NCBI GenBank assembly: GCA_030248225.1
Contig: JASANE010028421.1
Location: forward strand, 1 to 64,000
From: Trileptium ribeirensis
Lineage: Eukaryota > Nematoda > Enoplea > Enoplida > Thoracostomopsidae
Direction of reading: 5' to 3'
Length of the DNA: 64,000 bases
In this document: positions 36,500-48,686 of the stretch, piece after piece
How positions within the stretch are numbered: position 1 is the stretch's first letter
Layout: the number at the start of each line of letters is the position of its first letter
Position numbers and translations under genes: made by a program
Notes under the pieces: model-generated
What the model was told of the DNA's origin: nothing
What the model saw: the letters and a program-made list of their open reading frames with translations, nothing else
Database searches by the model: none

Positions 36500-37113
36500 A
36501 AGCTACGCATATGACTTGTATTGTGATGGAATTATTGCCTTTCTGGAACTTTAAAGAGACTGAGGAAGCTAAATACGTAATATTTATTTATCCATCAATA
36601 TGTCAGTTTTTTGAGGCTGGTGCTTCTACTTCAATTCTATTTACAAAGTTTACAAGCGCACTGGCTCGTACTTGCCGCAATTTCTATTACCAAAGCATAC
36701 ACTAAGTACCTCTACGTAAGCCATACTCTGTTACCGAGTTGGACCGGTTTAATTCGAACATACCCCGCAGACTTCTGAATGTGCAAAATAGCTGCTACAA
36801 GCATTGACCTGGCTTAGATTTGTTAACAAACTCCTGCAGGTTATTATGAAAAATTCCTACTGAAATTATGTGCCCAACTTACGTTCCTCACGACAAATTG
36901 CTTAGTTAATCTTTTCTTTTGCTTGGTTGTATTGCAGCTTGATCATGGTATAATATATATTACATATGTTTGGATCACAGATGAAGCAAAAATGTGGAAA
37001 ATTTCAAACAAAATTTTTAAACCGGAATTCCGGTTCCGGTATGGTTTTTGCCCTTTGCCGGAACCACAACCGGAGCACGATTTTCGCTGGAACCGGAATT
37101 CCGGTTACTCCCT
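36500..37113 (+). mobile_element. Left-truncated hAT copy
   Basis: From about GGAATTATTGCCTTTCTGGA it follows the interior of copies 2 and 4 with an internal deletion. It reaches the right terminus CCGGTTACTCCCT at about 37113. The left end is absent, so no duplication can be checked. Confidence 0.75.
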
Positions 37114-40100
37114 CATCACAATATAGCGACCATTTCATAGATAATATGTAACTCGAAATGGCTCGTAGTCCATAGCGACCATTTCACAGATTGCCTTATC
37201 GATATTGGCGCTTTGCTGCGGTGCCTAAGGTACGCTCGAAGGGACCCATAAAATTAATGGTACTAATATTTTCTCTTCGAGTTTTAAAATGGTTGGTCTA
37301 TTATATTATATAGTAAATTAACTTCAAGTGAAAGTCATTTAACTTGGATCCTCTGTAATAATAATAGAGACAGTTTTCTCGTCAACATGGTAAAATTGTG
37401 CCACCATTTATGTGTACGTACAATGCAACTAACTTTGTATGTATATGCACATATTAAAATTTACGACTACAGTTATACACTGCTTGCGTCTTAAGTGCGA
37501 GATAGCATCGTTTGAGCAGCAAGCGACCATAAAATTTTGAAAATTAATTTCCTTTTACCAGATTAACAGCTAGAATCCAGGATCCTTAGAATTAGTATAC
37601 AGAGCTATTTTTCGCGATTATTACATTTCCCAACATAACCATTGCATGTGTGAACAGCATTTAATTTCACATTAAGATCAGTCATCGTCATCATATCGTT
37701 CTTTTAGGCGAGCATGACTATTGCTGAATGGTACCGGATATTAAAACGAGCGAGCTAGAGGCAGAGGGTTGTGAATTAAACCGACATCGCTCCGGTTATT
37801 TTTGGCAGTTCCCGGACCCGGACCTTAAAAAATAAAATAACCGGACCCGGAATTTTTCGTCAGAAATAAAAAGAAATACCCGGACCCAGGTACACCTGTG
37901 TCTGCGATTCCCCCCTCCTTCCGCAAGAACCATGCATGACTTCGTTGATTTAAATGTAATGTCCGTTATTTTAAATGTAATGTCATATTTCGTTGCATGT
38001 TTTATTGCAAAAGTTGTCGAGGATGCTTAAAACGATGTAGTGATTCACTTAAACGTATTATGGCTGAGTTATCTTTTTCGGAAGGGTGCAGTGACCCCAG
38101 GGAGGCCCCCAAATGATGTCTTGATTTAGATTGTAATGTTATATCTTGTTGCATCTGCTATTACAAAGGTTTTGTATCTGTGACCAATGTAGACTTTTTA
38201 GAATGGTACTGTATCGAATGCCAGCCTCCCCCTCAGGTATGCAAGATTGCGTGACTTTCAACGTAATGTTATAATTTTTTCATTTGCGGTTACTAAGGCT
38301 TTCGAGGATACTGAAAACGATGAAGTGATTTATTTGGCTGTACATGTGGTCCATATAAACTTTTTGGCATGATACTATGCCCTTGGAAAAACTCTAATTT
38401 ATTAAATTATTTTGTTGGTTTCAATCTAATACTGTAAATTGCTGAATCTGCGAATATAAAGGTTTTAGAGGCTGTCAAAAATGATGATTTGGTGAGTGAA
38501 AAACGTATTTGCGACTATAATAAACGTCGCTTGCTGACAGTGATACTTCTTGCTGCGCAATCGTGGATTGACATACATTCTATATGTATTAGGAGTCGCA
38601 TCTGCTTTTTAAATCACCCCGAGACTACGATCACGTCTTTTATGCCCCTTATTTTGATTTTGAGTGATATGAATCAATATTCAACATGGGGGTATTTATG
38701 GAGTGAGGTGAGGCGAACATTAGAATTTTGGCGAGTAGGGGATCTCACACCCCCACTCATACTGGAGAGGCCAGTGTGCATATTTACTTAACAAATGGCG
38801 CTTTCAAAACCTGATCATTTTTATGGTTTGAAAAACGTTTGACAAAACCTGGTTTGAACCTGATCATTTTTATATCATTCGATTCATCTCAGCGAGCCGA
38901 AACGAACGGCATCAATTACGACTAAATGTTTCGAAATTTAAAATTAAAAAAAATTTATTTATAATAGATTAAATATTCAATATTTTGTCCGATATCATTA
39001 CACAGCATCATCAGCGAGTTTTATATAGATATATATAAATAAGAAGAACTTGAATATTTTTAAACTTTTCTTAAGAAATACAAGCAAACGAGGCACCTAA
39101 ACAGACAAGAGGCCAATTTTTCAGTTTTTCCGTAAAATCCTTAACCACTGGAGTATTTTAATAAAATCTCGGGTATAAAACATGCTAACATTTCGAATGA
39201 GCTGTGTTCTTTAAAAATGCAAAAGTAAATTTATACAAATAAGATATTATTAATGGGTGTTGTGAAAACAAGTTAAATATTAGTTCCAAAAATGGCACAA
39301 AATACATCAACACAGAAATCTCAAAATCATTTTACCTCTCTAAAATAATACTTTAGTAAGGCAAATTTTCAACCGAAATATTGTTAGCATGGATTAAATT
39401 TAAACTGTTTCTACAGAAAACGAAAGCCGGGTAACAGATTCGAACTAAAATAAACAAGCACATTTCGATCATTTTAAAGCAAACTGGAAAACTGAAGATG
39501 TATATTGATAGCAAATTTTTAGGTTATATTTCACAGAAAAGTAAAATCCAGGATACAATAATTGAAATTATTCACATCAAAAGAACCTGTTTCCAAAAAC
39601 TAGAGCTTCATTCTTAAATAGCAATCGGAACTGAACCAGTGAGAAACAATGGCAGCAAAGATAATATGATTAATATAAAAAGGTGACAACTGACCAGATT
39701 ACAAAAACTTGACACTAGAATCGCATAAACAGAACAGACTACTGCTCAGTGAAAAATTTTAGCACAAGCCTGGACGAATGTCGGATGAAAATTCGCAAAG
39801 ATCATACCACCATGCAAACGATCGTACCATAATAAACACAGAAACATCCGGATTTTAAAAATAAATTTATAGCCAAATTTTCTAATTATACAAAAACGAA
39901 AGTGGTTGCGAAATCTACCTATATTATTAAGTGCAGTGGTATGTTCTTCAGCATGACTGTGTCATCAAGATACATATTGCGCCAGCAATACCTAAAGGTG
40001 CAACTTTTTTGTGCGCTGCAAAAACGAAGTGCTTAAAATGGAATGCCGAAGGCCTGATCCGGGAACGCACTAGCACAAGGCGATCGAAGGCCCGCTACTG

Positions 40101-40500
40101 GCCGTATGCCGGTTATTGTGCTACTTTATTCTAAAATATAATTTTGAATTAAGAATTTCCTTAATTTATGATTAATAATGTTTGACTATTGCTTTTAACC
40201 TCAACAGAAACATTTTGCATCGCTTATAAATTGATATATATACGAAATATTTTAACGTTTTTCTTTAAAAACATCAAATTTTGAAAGATTTCTATGTAGG
40301 ATGAATCTGTCATGACGGCCGTTCCGTACCTCCCCTTGACAAATTTTGCTACGAATAGAAATGCCACAGTACAGACTGTAACTTACAAATATTTTATCAC
40401 ACAACTGTAATCCGACATATATAGCTGCAACACTCCGCGGTTCATCTATGTTGGTCATACAACGGAACAAAACCATGTCTCGTAATGTGTATAGCTACAC
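37114..40500. other. Non-coding intron stretch
   Basis: CCGGACCCGGA-type inverted motifs occur at 37795-37895. The rest is AT-rich, and short frames (38489-38791, 39931-40134) have no recognised motif. Confidence 0.45.
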
Positions 40501-40535
40501 AATTTTTTATTTAAAATAAGTGGAAACAAACAAAC

Positions 40536-41312
40536 CTGATGGTTTGGCGAGATTAGAGAGCTTTTTTCGAGTTAAAACATTTTTAAATTCAGGCAACTGT
40601 TGTGGACGTGCAATCATCGCCGCGCCATCAATAGTGTTTCCGCAGTCGTCGGTATGATCGGTACTGGCATTCGTACAAAAGGATTTATTTATTTCTGTGT
40701 CCGCGGTGCTGCTGTCGCAGATTTGTTTTGTGTTAATACATGCTTTCGGCAATGTAGAAATGGTCTGTTTTTTCATCCATACATTCGGCGAAACAGCTGC
40801 AGTGGTCGGCTTAGTCTCCTGTACATCGCTGCAGCCCACCCCGGCTTGTGATGCAAACTTCGGCAAGAAAACGTCGTCATTGCATGCCTCAGCTTTATGG
40901 TCAAACGGTGAATTGGAACCAACAGATTCATATATCTTATCACACCATAACGTTTCAGCACCGGAAGGACTCTGCGAAAACTGTTGGTGCTGTTGCGAAG
41001 CATCGTTCGAAAGTGATTGGAAACCGACACTGTTATTAAATAGATTTCCTGGACTTAAAACTGGGTCGGAGCTGTCCGATATGCAAGGTGCTTTCAGTGA
41101 CCGAATATACTTCAATGCTGCTTTAGAAGAAATGACGGTGTTGTTCTGATTTATCTGATGGTTACTAGGACTGCTACGATGACGGTGCCTAAACTGCCAT
41201 TCAGCTGTTGTCGAAGAAGCCGGAACAGCACACTGGCGCGAAGGCGATACGGCCTGATGCTGGCCAATAAGGTCTACTGATGGCATATCCCAATGACGGA
41301 CAAATAAAATGA
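40536..41312 (-). CDS. Exon 1 seen of a four-transmembrane protein gene (N-terminal region)
   Basis: Reading the minus strand, a TTTCAG acceptor precedes an open frame that ends at an AG|GTTTGT donor (exon end 40536). Eight in-frame codons precede the first ATG at 41286, which has G at -3. That ATG may be the true start with 5' UTR upstream, or coding may continue from an exon beyond 41312; I prefer the ATG because no upstream coding exon is visible. The exon gives residues 1-250 plus one base of codon 251. The peptide is hydrophilic, rich in Ser, Gln and Asn, with scattered Cys and no signal peptide or membrane segment, so it is probably a disordered cytoplasmic region. The 777-bp frame is open throughout and its phase (1 base left over) matches the exon at 15928. 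The plus-strand frame over it is only a shadow. Confidence 0.75.
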
Positions 41313-41619
41313 CTGAAATTTACCTTTTAGCATATACAAGCCAAAAATTGCTGTCCATTATATTTTGTTAGCCACATTAGCATAACATTATTTCATTATT
41401 AATATTACAATACATAACCTGAAATATATTTATACGTACTATACAGGTATGTGCCGCCGGTTAACTGGAGCTCCAGTTCCGTCAAAATTTCAGTTCTGGT
41501 TATGGGTCCGGTAAATTTTTTGTCGGACTTGAAGTTCTGGTTTCACGTCTTTTGGATACTCAAAACGAAACTGGCAATAAATGTTTTCCATTCCCGAGTC
41601 AAAATTAGCTAACAAATTA

Positions 41620-42066
41620 AACCACTAGTCGGTAGTGGAACTACATTTCTGAGCGGAGCTTGGGCTGTGGCATTACAAATGTACTCAATTTTATGTTCTT
41701 CAAATAACTACATTGGCTTTATCATTGGTAAAAATATTATATTTGAATTCTTCGACCCAAAAACCCTATAATGGTTTGATCGAAACTATTCTATTTCAAT
41801 AAATAACACAAATATTGCAAAATTCTCTATTTTAGCTGCATAAGCTTAACTAATTAGCTAATTACTAATTAACCACTCAAAATTTTTTAATCAATATCAG
41901 GTGCACACTCTGACATGATAGGCTTTCAAACAAAAAAAAGTTTTTTAAATCGGTTGAGTGGTTCTTGAGATCCGTCGGACCGAACAAACGAACGGACGGG
42001 CATCGACCTTTTTACTCCCAGACAGAAAATAAAACGCTTCGCTCGGCTTCGCCTCGCTCCGCTCAA
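41620..42066 (-). repeat. Dispersed repeat R1, reverse copy
   Basis: It is the reverse complement of the repeat at 13436-13825, slightly longer, with a GC-rich end made of GAGCGAAGCGAGGC-like units (42040-42066). It lies about 300 bp upstream of exon 1 of the four-TM gene. Confidence 0.75.
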
Positions 42067-42289
42067 TAACTACAGCATTATTCTTGGTGTTACTTGTATA
42101 GTATATAAATAAAATTTTTGTCTTTATGTTCTACCTGGTAGCGTTGGTTAGGTAGCTCTTAAATTTCGCAAATTCCTTTTCTCTACCTCTACTAAGCAAT
42201 TTATAACGCACAAAGACATAAAGCTAATCAATCAGACAATAACATATTTATAATTTTCGATGTACTTCCTAGTCCAAAATTTGTTAGCT

Positions 42290-42660
42290 ATACCATTGCC
42301 CAACGGTGCCTCCTTAGTATCCTGCAACAAACTACTTATTATCAGTTAAAACATTATCATATTACTACCAAGGAAATAATGACCCAAGTTCGAGTATATA
42401 TCTCACTTTTCTGAAAATATGTAATTTTTTCAGAAGTGAGCAAACCTACAATTTCATGTTTCCTGTTGAATAACATACAAAACCGTATGTCTAGTAGCTC
42501 TAGTCGCTAGGAAAAGGGTTGGAATTGCATATTCAATAATATGATGCAGTGTACGCAGGAATGCATAGTGGAAGGCAGCTTAGCCCAGGTGAGAAACCAA
42601 AATAACCGGCAAGTGTCATCTCAATAGATAAATAAAACATGTTTATAGCTTCCTCGGCAT
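42290..42660 (-). mobile_element. Old diverged hAT copy (interior only)
   Basis: Order and wording of blocks match the reverse orientation of the hAT family (TTTCCTGTTGAATAACATACAAAACCG; GCATAGTGGAAGGCAG; TTATAGCTTCCTCGGC), but with many differences and no intact end. Confidence 0.5.
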
Positions 42661-42663
42661 CTT

Positions 42664-43062
42664 TATCCCCACAAACACATTAACATCATAGAACTACACT
42701 AAATTCAACATATATATATATATAGATTGCACAGTTTTAACCTATTTGTTTACCTTTTATCTATTTACCTTTACTTCTTCGTGTATTCGTTTAATTATAT
42801 ATCTTATAACACCATACTGCGGTTAAGGTTCTTTTAAAACGAACTGTATCGTTTCCTGGTTATGGTTCGGTTGTCTTTATCCCCAGAAACACATTAACAT
42901 TATAGAACTACATTAAATTCAACATATATACAGATTACACAGTTTTAACCTATTTATTTACCTTTACTTCTTCGTGCATTCGTTTATTTATACATCTTAT
43001 AACACCATGCTGAGGTTCAGGTTCTTTTGAAACGAACTGTACCGTTTCCTGGTTATGGTTGG
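42664..43062 (+). repeat. ~200-bp tandem duplication
   Basis: Two copies start near 42668 and 42877 with CTTTATCCCCA(C/G)AAACACATTA and end CGTTTCCTGGTTATGGTT. The second lacks part of a TA microsatellite and some T-rich sequence. Confidence 0.85.
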
Positions 43063-44105
43063 ATAAAATGCAATTCCAAGTATTCACTGGTAATAAGCTA
43101 TAAGCTGCACAAACAGGCAAAATAGTTTTTAGTTTTCACCCGCTACATAATGTATAGATAACCTGAAAAGTTAAACAAAAATTAAAATAAATTTGCGCTT
43201 CTTCAAGCATCAAGTTCCTAAAAAGACCAAAATCCGACTGTTTTCGGTTACAAGTAAGGTTAGTCCAGAAATGTTTTGAAGCATGTAGGTAAGCAAAGCT
43301 TACTGAGCAGACATTACAAACTTTGGAAATAAACATGGCAACGCAGCATGACCAATTTCGAGTATTTCTGCGTCGCTGTGTTGTCAAACCTAAATTGCCT
43401 TAAGCACTGCACAGAGCGTGTGTAGTTCAAGGGGACATCGGTATTGTGCTGTGTTAAGTGCAATCTCTTCAACATAAGTTGGACAGGTCATTGTGATATC
43501 CAGTATTATTACATCTTGTCACAACTGAGATACACCAGTTAAGAAAGTAGAAAGTAAAATTTCCAGGATTGCCACAACCTACTAGTTTATGTTTGCTATG
43601 TGTATATAGAGTGACCCTAGCTGGTCCAGAGATACACAGTGGAAGACATTTCGCCAAATGGGGGATTGCAAACTCTCATTGGTAATCGCTGAATATAGCA
43701 GTCATCAGAACTTCTCTTCTTTCGGAGCATATTCGTAAATAATATCCTGCAATATATTGCGACGCTGACGTCATTATTAGCATATTCCACACCAAATACT
43801 GTGATTTCTTCTTCCATTTATTTTGCTACATAGACCGATAAAATAACGCTCCGGTTGCACTTAAAATTTACAATTCCAAGCCCGGTTGCCCACTGATATA
43901 ATATATCGATTAGCTTCCACGGGAATTAATTTGTACTGTACAGTCATAAAACAAAGAATATTACATATAGTTTTTATATGAAGATATAAAGCCCACTCTA
44001 TACATTTCAGTCGTGCCGATCACCGTCCCTACACTTTTCGACCCGTACGTAGTAACTTTAATAACTACTAGCGTCCCCGCGATCAGTCAATAGTTTTTAT
44101 ATATA
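43063..44105. other. Non-coding stretch with hAT-like remnants
   Basis: About 43390-43870 resembles a decayed reverse-orientation hAT interior (GTGGAAGACATTTCGCC...). Minus-strand frames at 43136-43387 and 43617-43817 fall in this and carry no motif. No upstream exon of the four-TM gene is convincing here. Confidence 0.4.
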
Positions 44106-44109
44106 ATAA

Positions 44110-44430
44110 TCTCATACATGCTGACGCTCCGATGTCTCAGGGATAGCCGGGATCGGCGGTTGTCGTAAGGGAGGGGGTACAGGCTATGAGGCAGGTCGTC
44201 AGGGGATGAGGGTGGTGACCAAAAGTTGACGACCTCCCATCCGCCCCGTCGAACCCTTGTTTTGCCTATTTTCTTTTTGTAAAAATTTCAGCGCTCCACG
44301 AGCGCGCGCCGAGATGGCCGGGGTGGGAGGCCTCAGTGAGGGTAGGGTGGTGGGTGGCAACCTCAGGCGGTACGCCAGTGCCTTGGGGGCGAAGGGAGGG
44401 TCCGAGGCCTAAGGGGAGGTGGCCCATTGA
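44110..44430. other. GC-rich island of unknown nature
   Basis: About 320 bp with a base composition sharply unlike its surroundings (many GGGAGG, GGCCGGGG and GGTGG runs), bounded on both sides by TATATATAATAAT. No open frame or Pol III box is convincing. A similar GC-rich patch lies at 45130-45225. It could be a SINE-like unit, a CpG-rich regulatory patch or an insertion. Confidence 0.5.
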
Positions 44431-45859
44431 ACACCTAATTCGGCATGTATGAATTATTTATAAACAACGTTCTATATATAATAATACAGCAGACCGCCCG
44501 ATTCTGCATTATCAAACATTACATATATGTATATATATTTTTTTATTATGGCTAGTAGTGGTCGCGGGAATTAGGGGTCAAACCAATATGGTGAAATAAA
44601 AACCAATAAAACTGCTTGACATATAAAACAAGCTCGCGAAATCTAAAGAATTTCTAAACATTATGTAGATTAAGCCAAAACAAGATGACTTAAAATCTGT
44701 AAAAAAAATACGCACCATAAATTTTAAACAAAACATATCAGCAACCCCGAAGCAATAAAGTAAAAAACTGACACCAAAAAAGTCTCTTACGTTCGCTTAT
44801 TACCGCGGCTATTATCAACAATGTCTTGATACAAATATAACTCTCTGCATTGCCTCAGAAAACATACAATAACTCCTCATATAGCAGCAAAAAGAAAAAC
44901 ATTATAAAAGGAAAACAATCCGATTTACAAAGAAAACTTTTACAAAACTTAACTTGCGCACAAACGAGCAAGATGCTAACAATCATTAAAAACAAAAAAA
45001 GTAAAATGTATAAAAATCACAGCGGTATTAAAGCAAAATGGTATATACCACACTAGGACCTGTAAATTTTACATATAATCGTAGTACGCAGGTCAGCAAT
45101 ACAACACACATATGTATATTATGTCATGGATGCCCAAGGTCCGTTAGCTTGGCGGGAGGATACGGTCTGTGATGGCCGTTGCATGAGGTGGGGAAAGTGG
45201 TAGGCCAATGGCCTGCACAGTTTTTCTTCACATTTTTTGCGTAATTTACGCGTTTTTGAGGACCCGTTTCACATTTTTAATCAAGCTTTGCGTAATTTAC
45301 GCCTTTTTATTTATAGGACCGGACAAACTCAGCAGTTTACATATGGACCGGATATTTTCCGCAAAATATTCGACATGATTCCCAATGCACAACAGCATCT
45401 GCTACAATGACAATGCGCATTAATAGCAGCATAAACAGTTTGTCTTTCAAAAATCACTATAACACGTTCTGAAAAGATAGAAAAAGTTACATGCTAATAT
45501 TAATGCATATCTTTATATGTATGCATATAAGTATTTTTTATTTTCATTTTGTGATAAAAATTACGCTTTTTTGGCACACCGTTGCGTTTTTAAAAAACAG
45601 GGTTGCGTAATTTTCGCTGTTCGGAAACTAAAAAACTCTGATGGTCAGTGAGATAACCGAAAAAATTAGTTCCCCAATTTTCCCTTGAAATATTTGTAAT
45701 TTTGCTAATAATTGCTAGAATTCGCGCGGGGGAAGGTAAATAAAGAACACGCCGAATATAAACAAACACCATATCACACTAGTTGCTACAAATTTAATAT
45801 CATTTTAACATCATCGGCAATCACATCAGGTCTGTATCATCTGGCATGGCATGACTTAA
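44431..45859. other. Non-coding stretch with GCGTAATTTACGC repeats
   Basis: GCGTAATTTACGC, a near-palindrome, occurs at about 45239 and 45289. Variants GCGTAATTTTCGC and AATTACGC occur at about 45560-45620, bracketing about 390 bp. No gene is visible. Confidence 0.45.
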
Positions 45860-46650
45860 TTTCAAACGAGCACGATGAACTCGCTTGCGTATATTATTTT
45901 TGCAAACTAATATACCAGCTTCGATTCACACAAACAGTGACAATGCATGGTCCAACGTTAAAGGCGCTATATCTGAAGCCACTCGTCAATTCGTACCCCG
46001 AATGTCGTGTAAACATTTATCCAAACCCACACGGTCTGATCATGCCTATCAATTAGTTTATTATATCAGAAAACACAGCATTGCAGATATTCACACACAC
46101 GTTTGACGGTAGATTGGGAACAATACATAGCTGCAGCCGAGGTAGCACAAATGGCAGCCAACCAAGCACTGCGCCGCTATGAGCATCTTATAGCAAATAA
46201 ACAGCGATTCTAAATCGTTTTGATTGAATGTTAACAGTCGTATCAAAGCAACACCCGGCGTAGGGCCTATCAAGTTGCATGACGGCTCAATTACAGCTTC
46301 TGACTATGACTGCGCAACCATATTAAATGATTACTTTTCATCAGTTTTTGTTGATGAAGACACCAATAATATACCTCATCTGCAGTGTGTAACTGTAAAC
46401 AAGCTTGATAATATATTTACTGACAAACTTGTTTTTTTAATAAACTAAAAGTAATAAAAAATTTGCAGCCCCTGGCATTGATATGATCCAAAATTACATT
46501 CTTTTCAAATGTAAAGACATACTATGCCCTAACTTCTCCAAGCTTTTTAACGTTTCCATGCAGTCGGGCTGTGTTCCATCTGATTGGACCTCAGCACTGA
46601 TTACACCGATTTTTAAAAAGGGATGTAGATTTGTTGCTGATAATTATCAA
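45860..46650 (+). pseudogene. LINE A, first part: endonuclease-RT linker and RT start
   Basis: The plus-strand translation shows the linker of a CR1/Jockey-like ORF2 (SNAWSNVKGAISEATRQFVP; AEVAQMAANQALRRYEHLI), then ILNDYFSSVFVDED and APGIDMIQNYILFKC, and the start of the RT (CVPSDWTSALITPIFKKG), up to VADNY. Frameshifts and stops break it into several frames. The LINE sequence resumes at 47354 with the next RT motif (RPVILTAGISKIMES). Confidence 0.8.
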
Positions 46651-47348
46651 GAGGTCTTTTAGCTTCATCCACAAAGCAGTATTCCTCCCGCTATATTGTT
46701 CAATGATTCGTTCTCGGCTCGAATACGCTAGTTGCGCATGGTGTCCGCATTACGCAAGAGACATTAAGATTATTGAAGATGTACAGCGCAGAGCAACTAA
46801 ATTAATACCCGATGTGCGTCATTTATCCTACAAAAACCGCCTTCAGCATTTGCGACTTCAGACCGTCAAAACACGTCGTTTGCACGCCGATATGATAACA
46901 ATATACAACATGTTGAACGATAATTTGGATCTACCGTTGTCGCGATTCTTTGATATTATCACTGATGATAGAACTCGCAACAGCAATCCTTATAAACTGC
47001 GCGCCAAAACTACGCTACGTCTCGACTGCTCAAAATACAGTTTCGCCTATCGGACTGTTGCCTATTGGAATAGTCTTCCTCGCGACCTTGTCTGTGCAGG
47101 TTCAGTAGCCAGCTTCAAGCATAAATTCCACGACTCGGGATGGCTTCCCGTATTTTGACAGTGTCCGCTACTGGTGCTGCTTCATTAATTGCAGACCGCG
47201 TCAACAACGTGCGATGACGATACTTTCATTTGCAATATCACACATTCTCAACTGTCTCAAGCCGAAACATCGGCTCGTGCTCTGCTTCAACAAAAAAGCT
47301 TCGTAATCTCACCTTAAATGCATAACACGGAAGAGCATTTCTGGTGAG
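46651..47348 (+). mobile_element. LINE 3' fragment inserted in LINE A
   Basis: It opens in the C-terminal part of an ORF2 (LPLYCSMIRSRLEYASCAW; VQRRATKLIPDVRHLSYKNR; CSKYSFAYRTVAYWNSLP), stops at 47158, then has about 190 bp of 3' sequence. TAATTAT-type sequence flanks both junctions (about 46641-46649 and 47346-47353), as expected of a target-site duplication. It belongs to a different copy from LINE A because LINE A has its own version of this region further on. Confidence 0.75.
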
Positions 47349-48360
47349 TTAATTATAGACCTGTCATCTTAACCGCAGGTATATCAAAAATAATGGAGTC
47401 AATAGTAGCGGATCATATTATAAAACATTTAACTAACAATGATTTACTGCATAAAACACAGTTTGGCTTCATGCGTCATCGCTCAGCAGCTATGCAACTA
47501 ATTGATTACCTACAATGGGTGATTCAAGTAGTTAATAATGGAGACTGTGTCGATGCTATATATCTTGACCTAAAGAAGGAGTTCGACCGAGTAACTCACC
47601 GCAGATTACTCATAAGACTGGAGGCGCTCGATATAAATGGCAAAGTGAATTTCGGCATTTGGTGGTCGTCAAGCAATTCTTAATGGCCATAAATCTGAAT
47701 GGTGTCTTGTCAAAAGCGTGGTGCCGCGGGCACGGTGCTAGGCCCTATTCTCTTTTTGATTTATTTCAACGACGTAGATAATTGGGTCGCTGCCGGTTTC
47801 AAGTTATTCCGCAGATTACACACACATAGCTCATTGACACATTTTGACATAATCGATTTACAGGCTGATATTGACGCTTTTTGTGCATGGGCAAACATAT
47901 GGTGTATGTCATTCCCCGTCCATAAATCGTCCTGCCTTCACTTTGACAAAAATAACCCATGCCACACTTACTTCCTTGACGGTGAGCCAATTCCTTATAA
48001 AATTGCAGAAATGTTCCTTGGCGTAATTATTACTCAGGATCTCAAGTCATCACAATACTGCTCAGATGTGGTAGGGCGTGCAGAACATGTCATATGGTGT
48101 ATGAGACGGTCGTTTAAAACGCTAAATAAAAAATGCTATATCGCCCCTTCATACGCTTACATTTAGAGTACGTATGCATCTAGTGCATGGTGTTGTCACT
48201 ATCAAAATGGCATTAAACTTATCGAGCGGGTACGACGATCTACTAAATTTTTGTGCCGGGTCTGAACTTTCATACTATAATCATTTGCGAGTTCTTGGAT
48301 TGCAAACTCTTGAAACTCGTCGTCTTCGTACTGATCTTATTCTGCTGTATAACGCTATTG
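47349..48360 (+). pseudogene. LINE A, second part: reverse transcriptase core
   Basis: It continues the RT: RPVILTAGISKIMESIVADH, LLHKTQFGFMRHRSA, DAIYLDLKKEFDRVTHRRLL (first catalytic Asp region, with KKEFD in place of the usual KAFD), then GTVLGPILFLIYFNDV and, later, IAEMFLGVIIT. The expected FADD box after NDV appears shifted and damaged. It goes on to the thumb and C-terminal region (HLRVLGLQTLETRRLRTDL) and stops at a GATTGATTGATTG microsatellite at 48360, where LINE B begins. Several frameshifts show it is dead. Confidence 0.85.
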
Positions 48361-48420
48361 ATTGATTGATTGGGTCGCTGAATCACGGCAGGTGTCGTGC
48401 TGCTCAACAAGAATATTTGG

Positions 48421-48678
48421 CTACATAAACTTTACATTGAAGAGCAGTGTCTTTAGCTCTTTCCGGAACGCCATAATGTTGTCAGCTGACCGCACAGCAA
48501 CGGGAAGGTCGTTCCAGATTGCAGGTGCAAAACATTCGAAACTGGCACAGTATCGCCTTGAAACCACCAGATGGCGAGAGATGAAGAGCCGCTCATTGTC
48601 ACAAAGCTGAAGGTTACCCGTGAAGTAACAGGGGCCGCAGTCCCGGAGACATTTATAGTCCCGCACGCGATTTGACAT
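48421..48678 (-). pseudogene. LINE B ORF2 C-terminus
   Basis: It encodes ERLFISRHLVVSRRYCASFE and FAPAIWNDLPVAVRSADNIM, the 'WN-LP' region that ends CR1/Jockey ORF2, and stops at 48421. It follows the first RT motif with almost no gap. The 3' UTR is about 50 bp. Confidence 0.8.
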
Positions 48679-48686
48679 AAATTGTT

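Larger units (their letters stand above)
15929..40535 (-). other. Long intron (24.6 kb) of the four-TM gene
   Basis: The intron starts GTTTGT at 40535 and ends TTTTAG at 15929. Joining the flanking exons restores an Ala codon (G plus CT) and keeps the frame. The intron holds the second copy of the 3'-end repeat, LINE fragments, a SINE-like unit, foldback repeats, several hAT elements, a minisatellite and a Merlin fragment. An additional small exon inside cannot be excluded, but none is needed for frame continuity. Confidence 0.6.

Noticed and set aside
40697..41149. 150-codon plus-strand frame
   Set aside because: Antisense shadow of exon 1, without splice signals.
43136..43817. Upstream exons of the four-TM gene
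   Set aside because: Frames lie in decayed hAT-like sequence and lack a donor that fits the phase at 41312.
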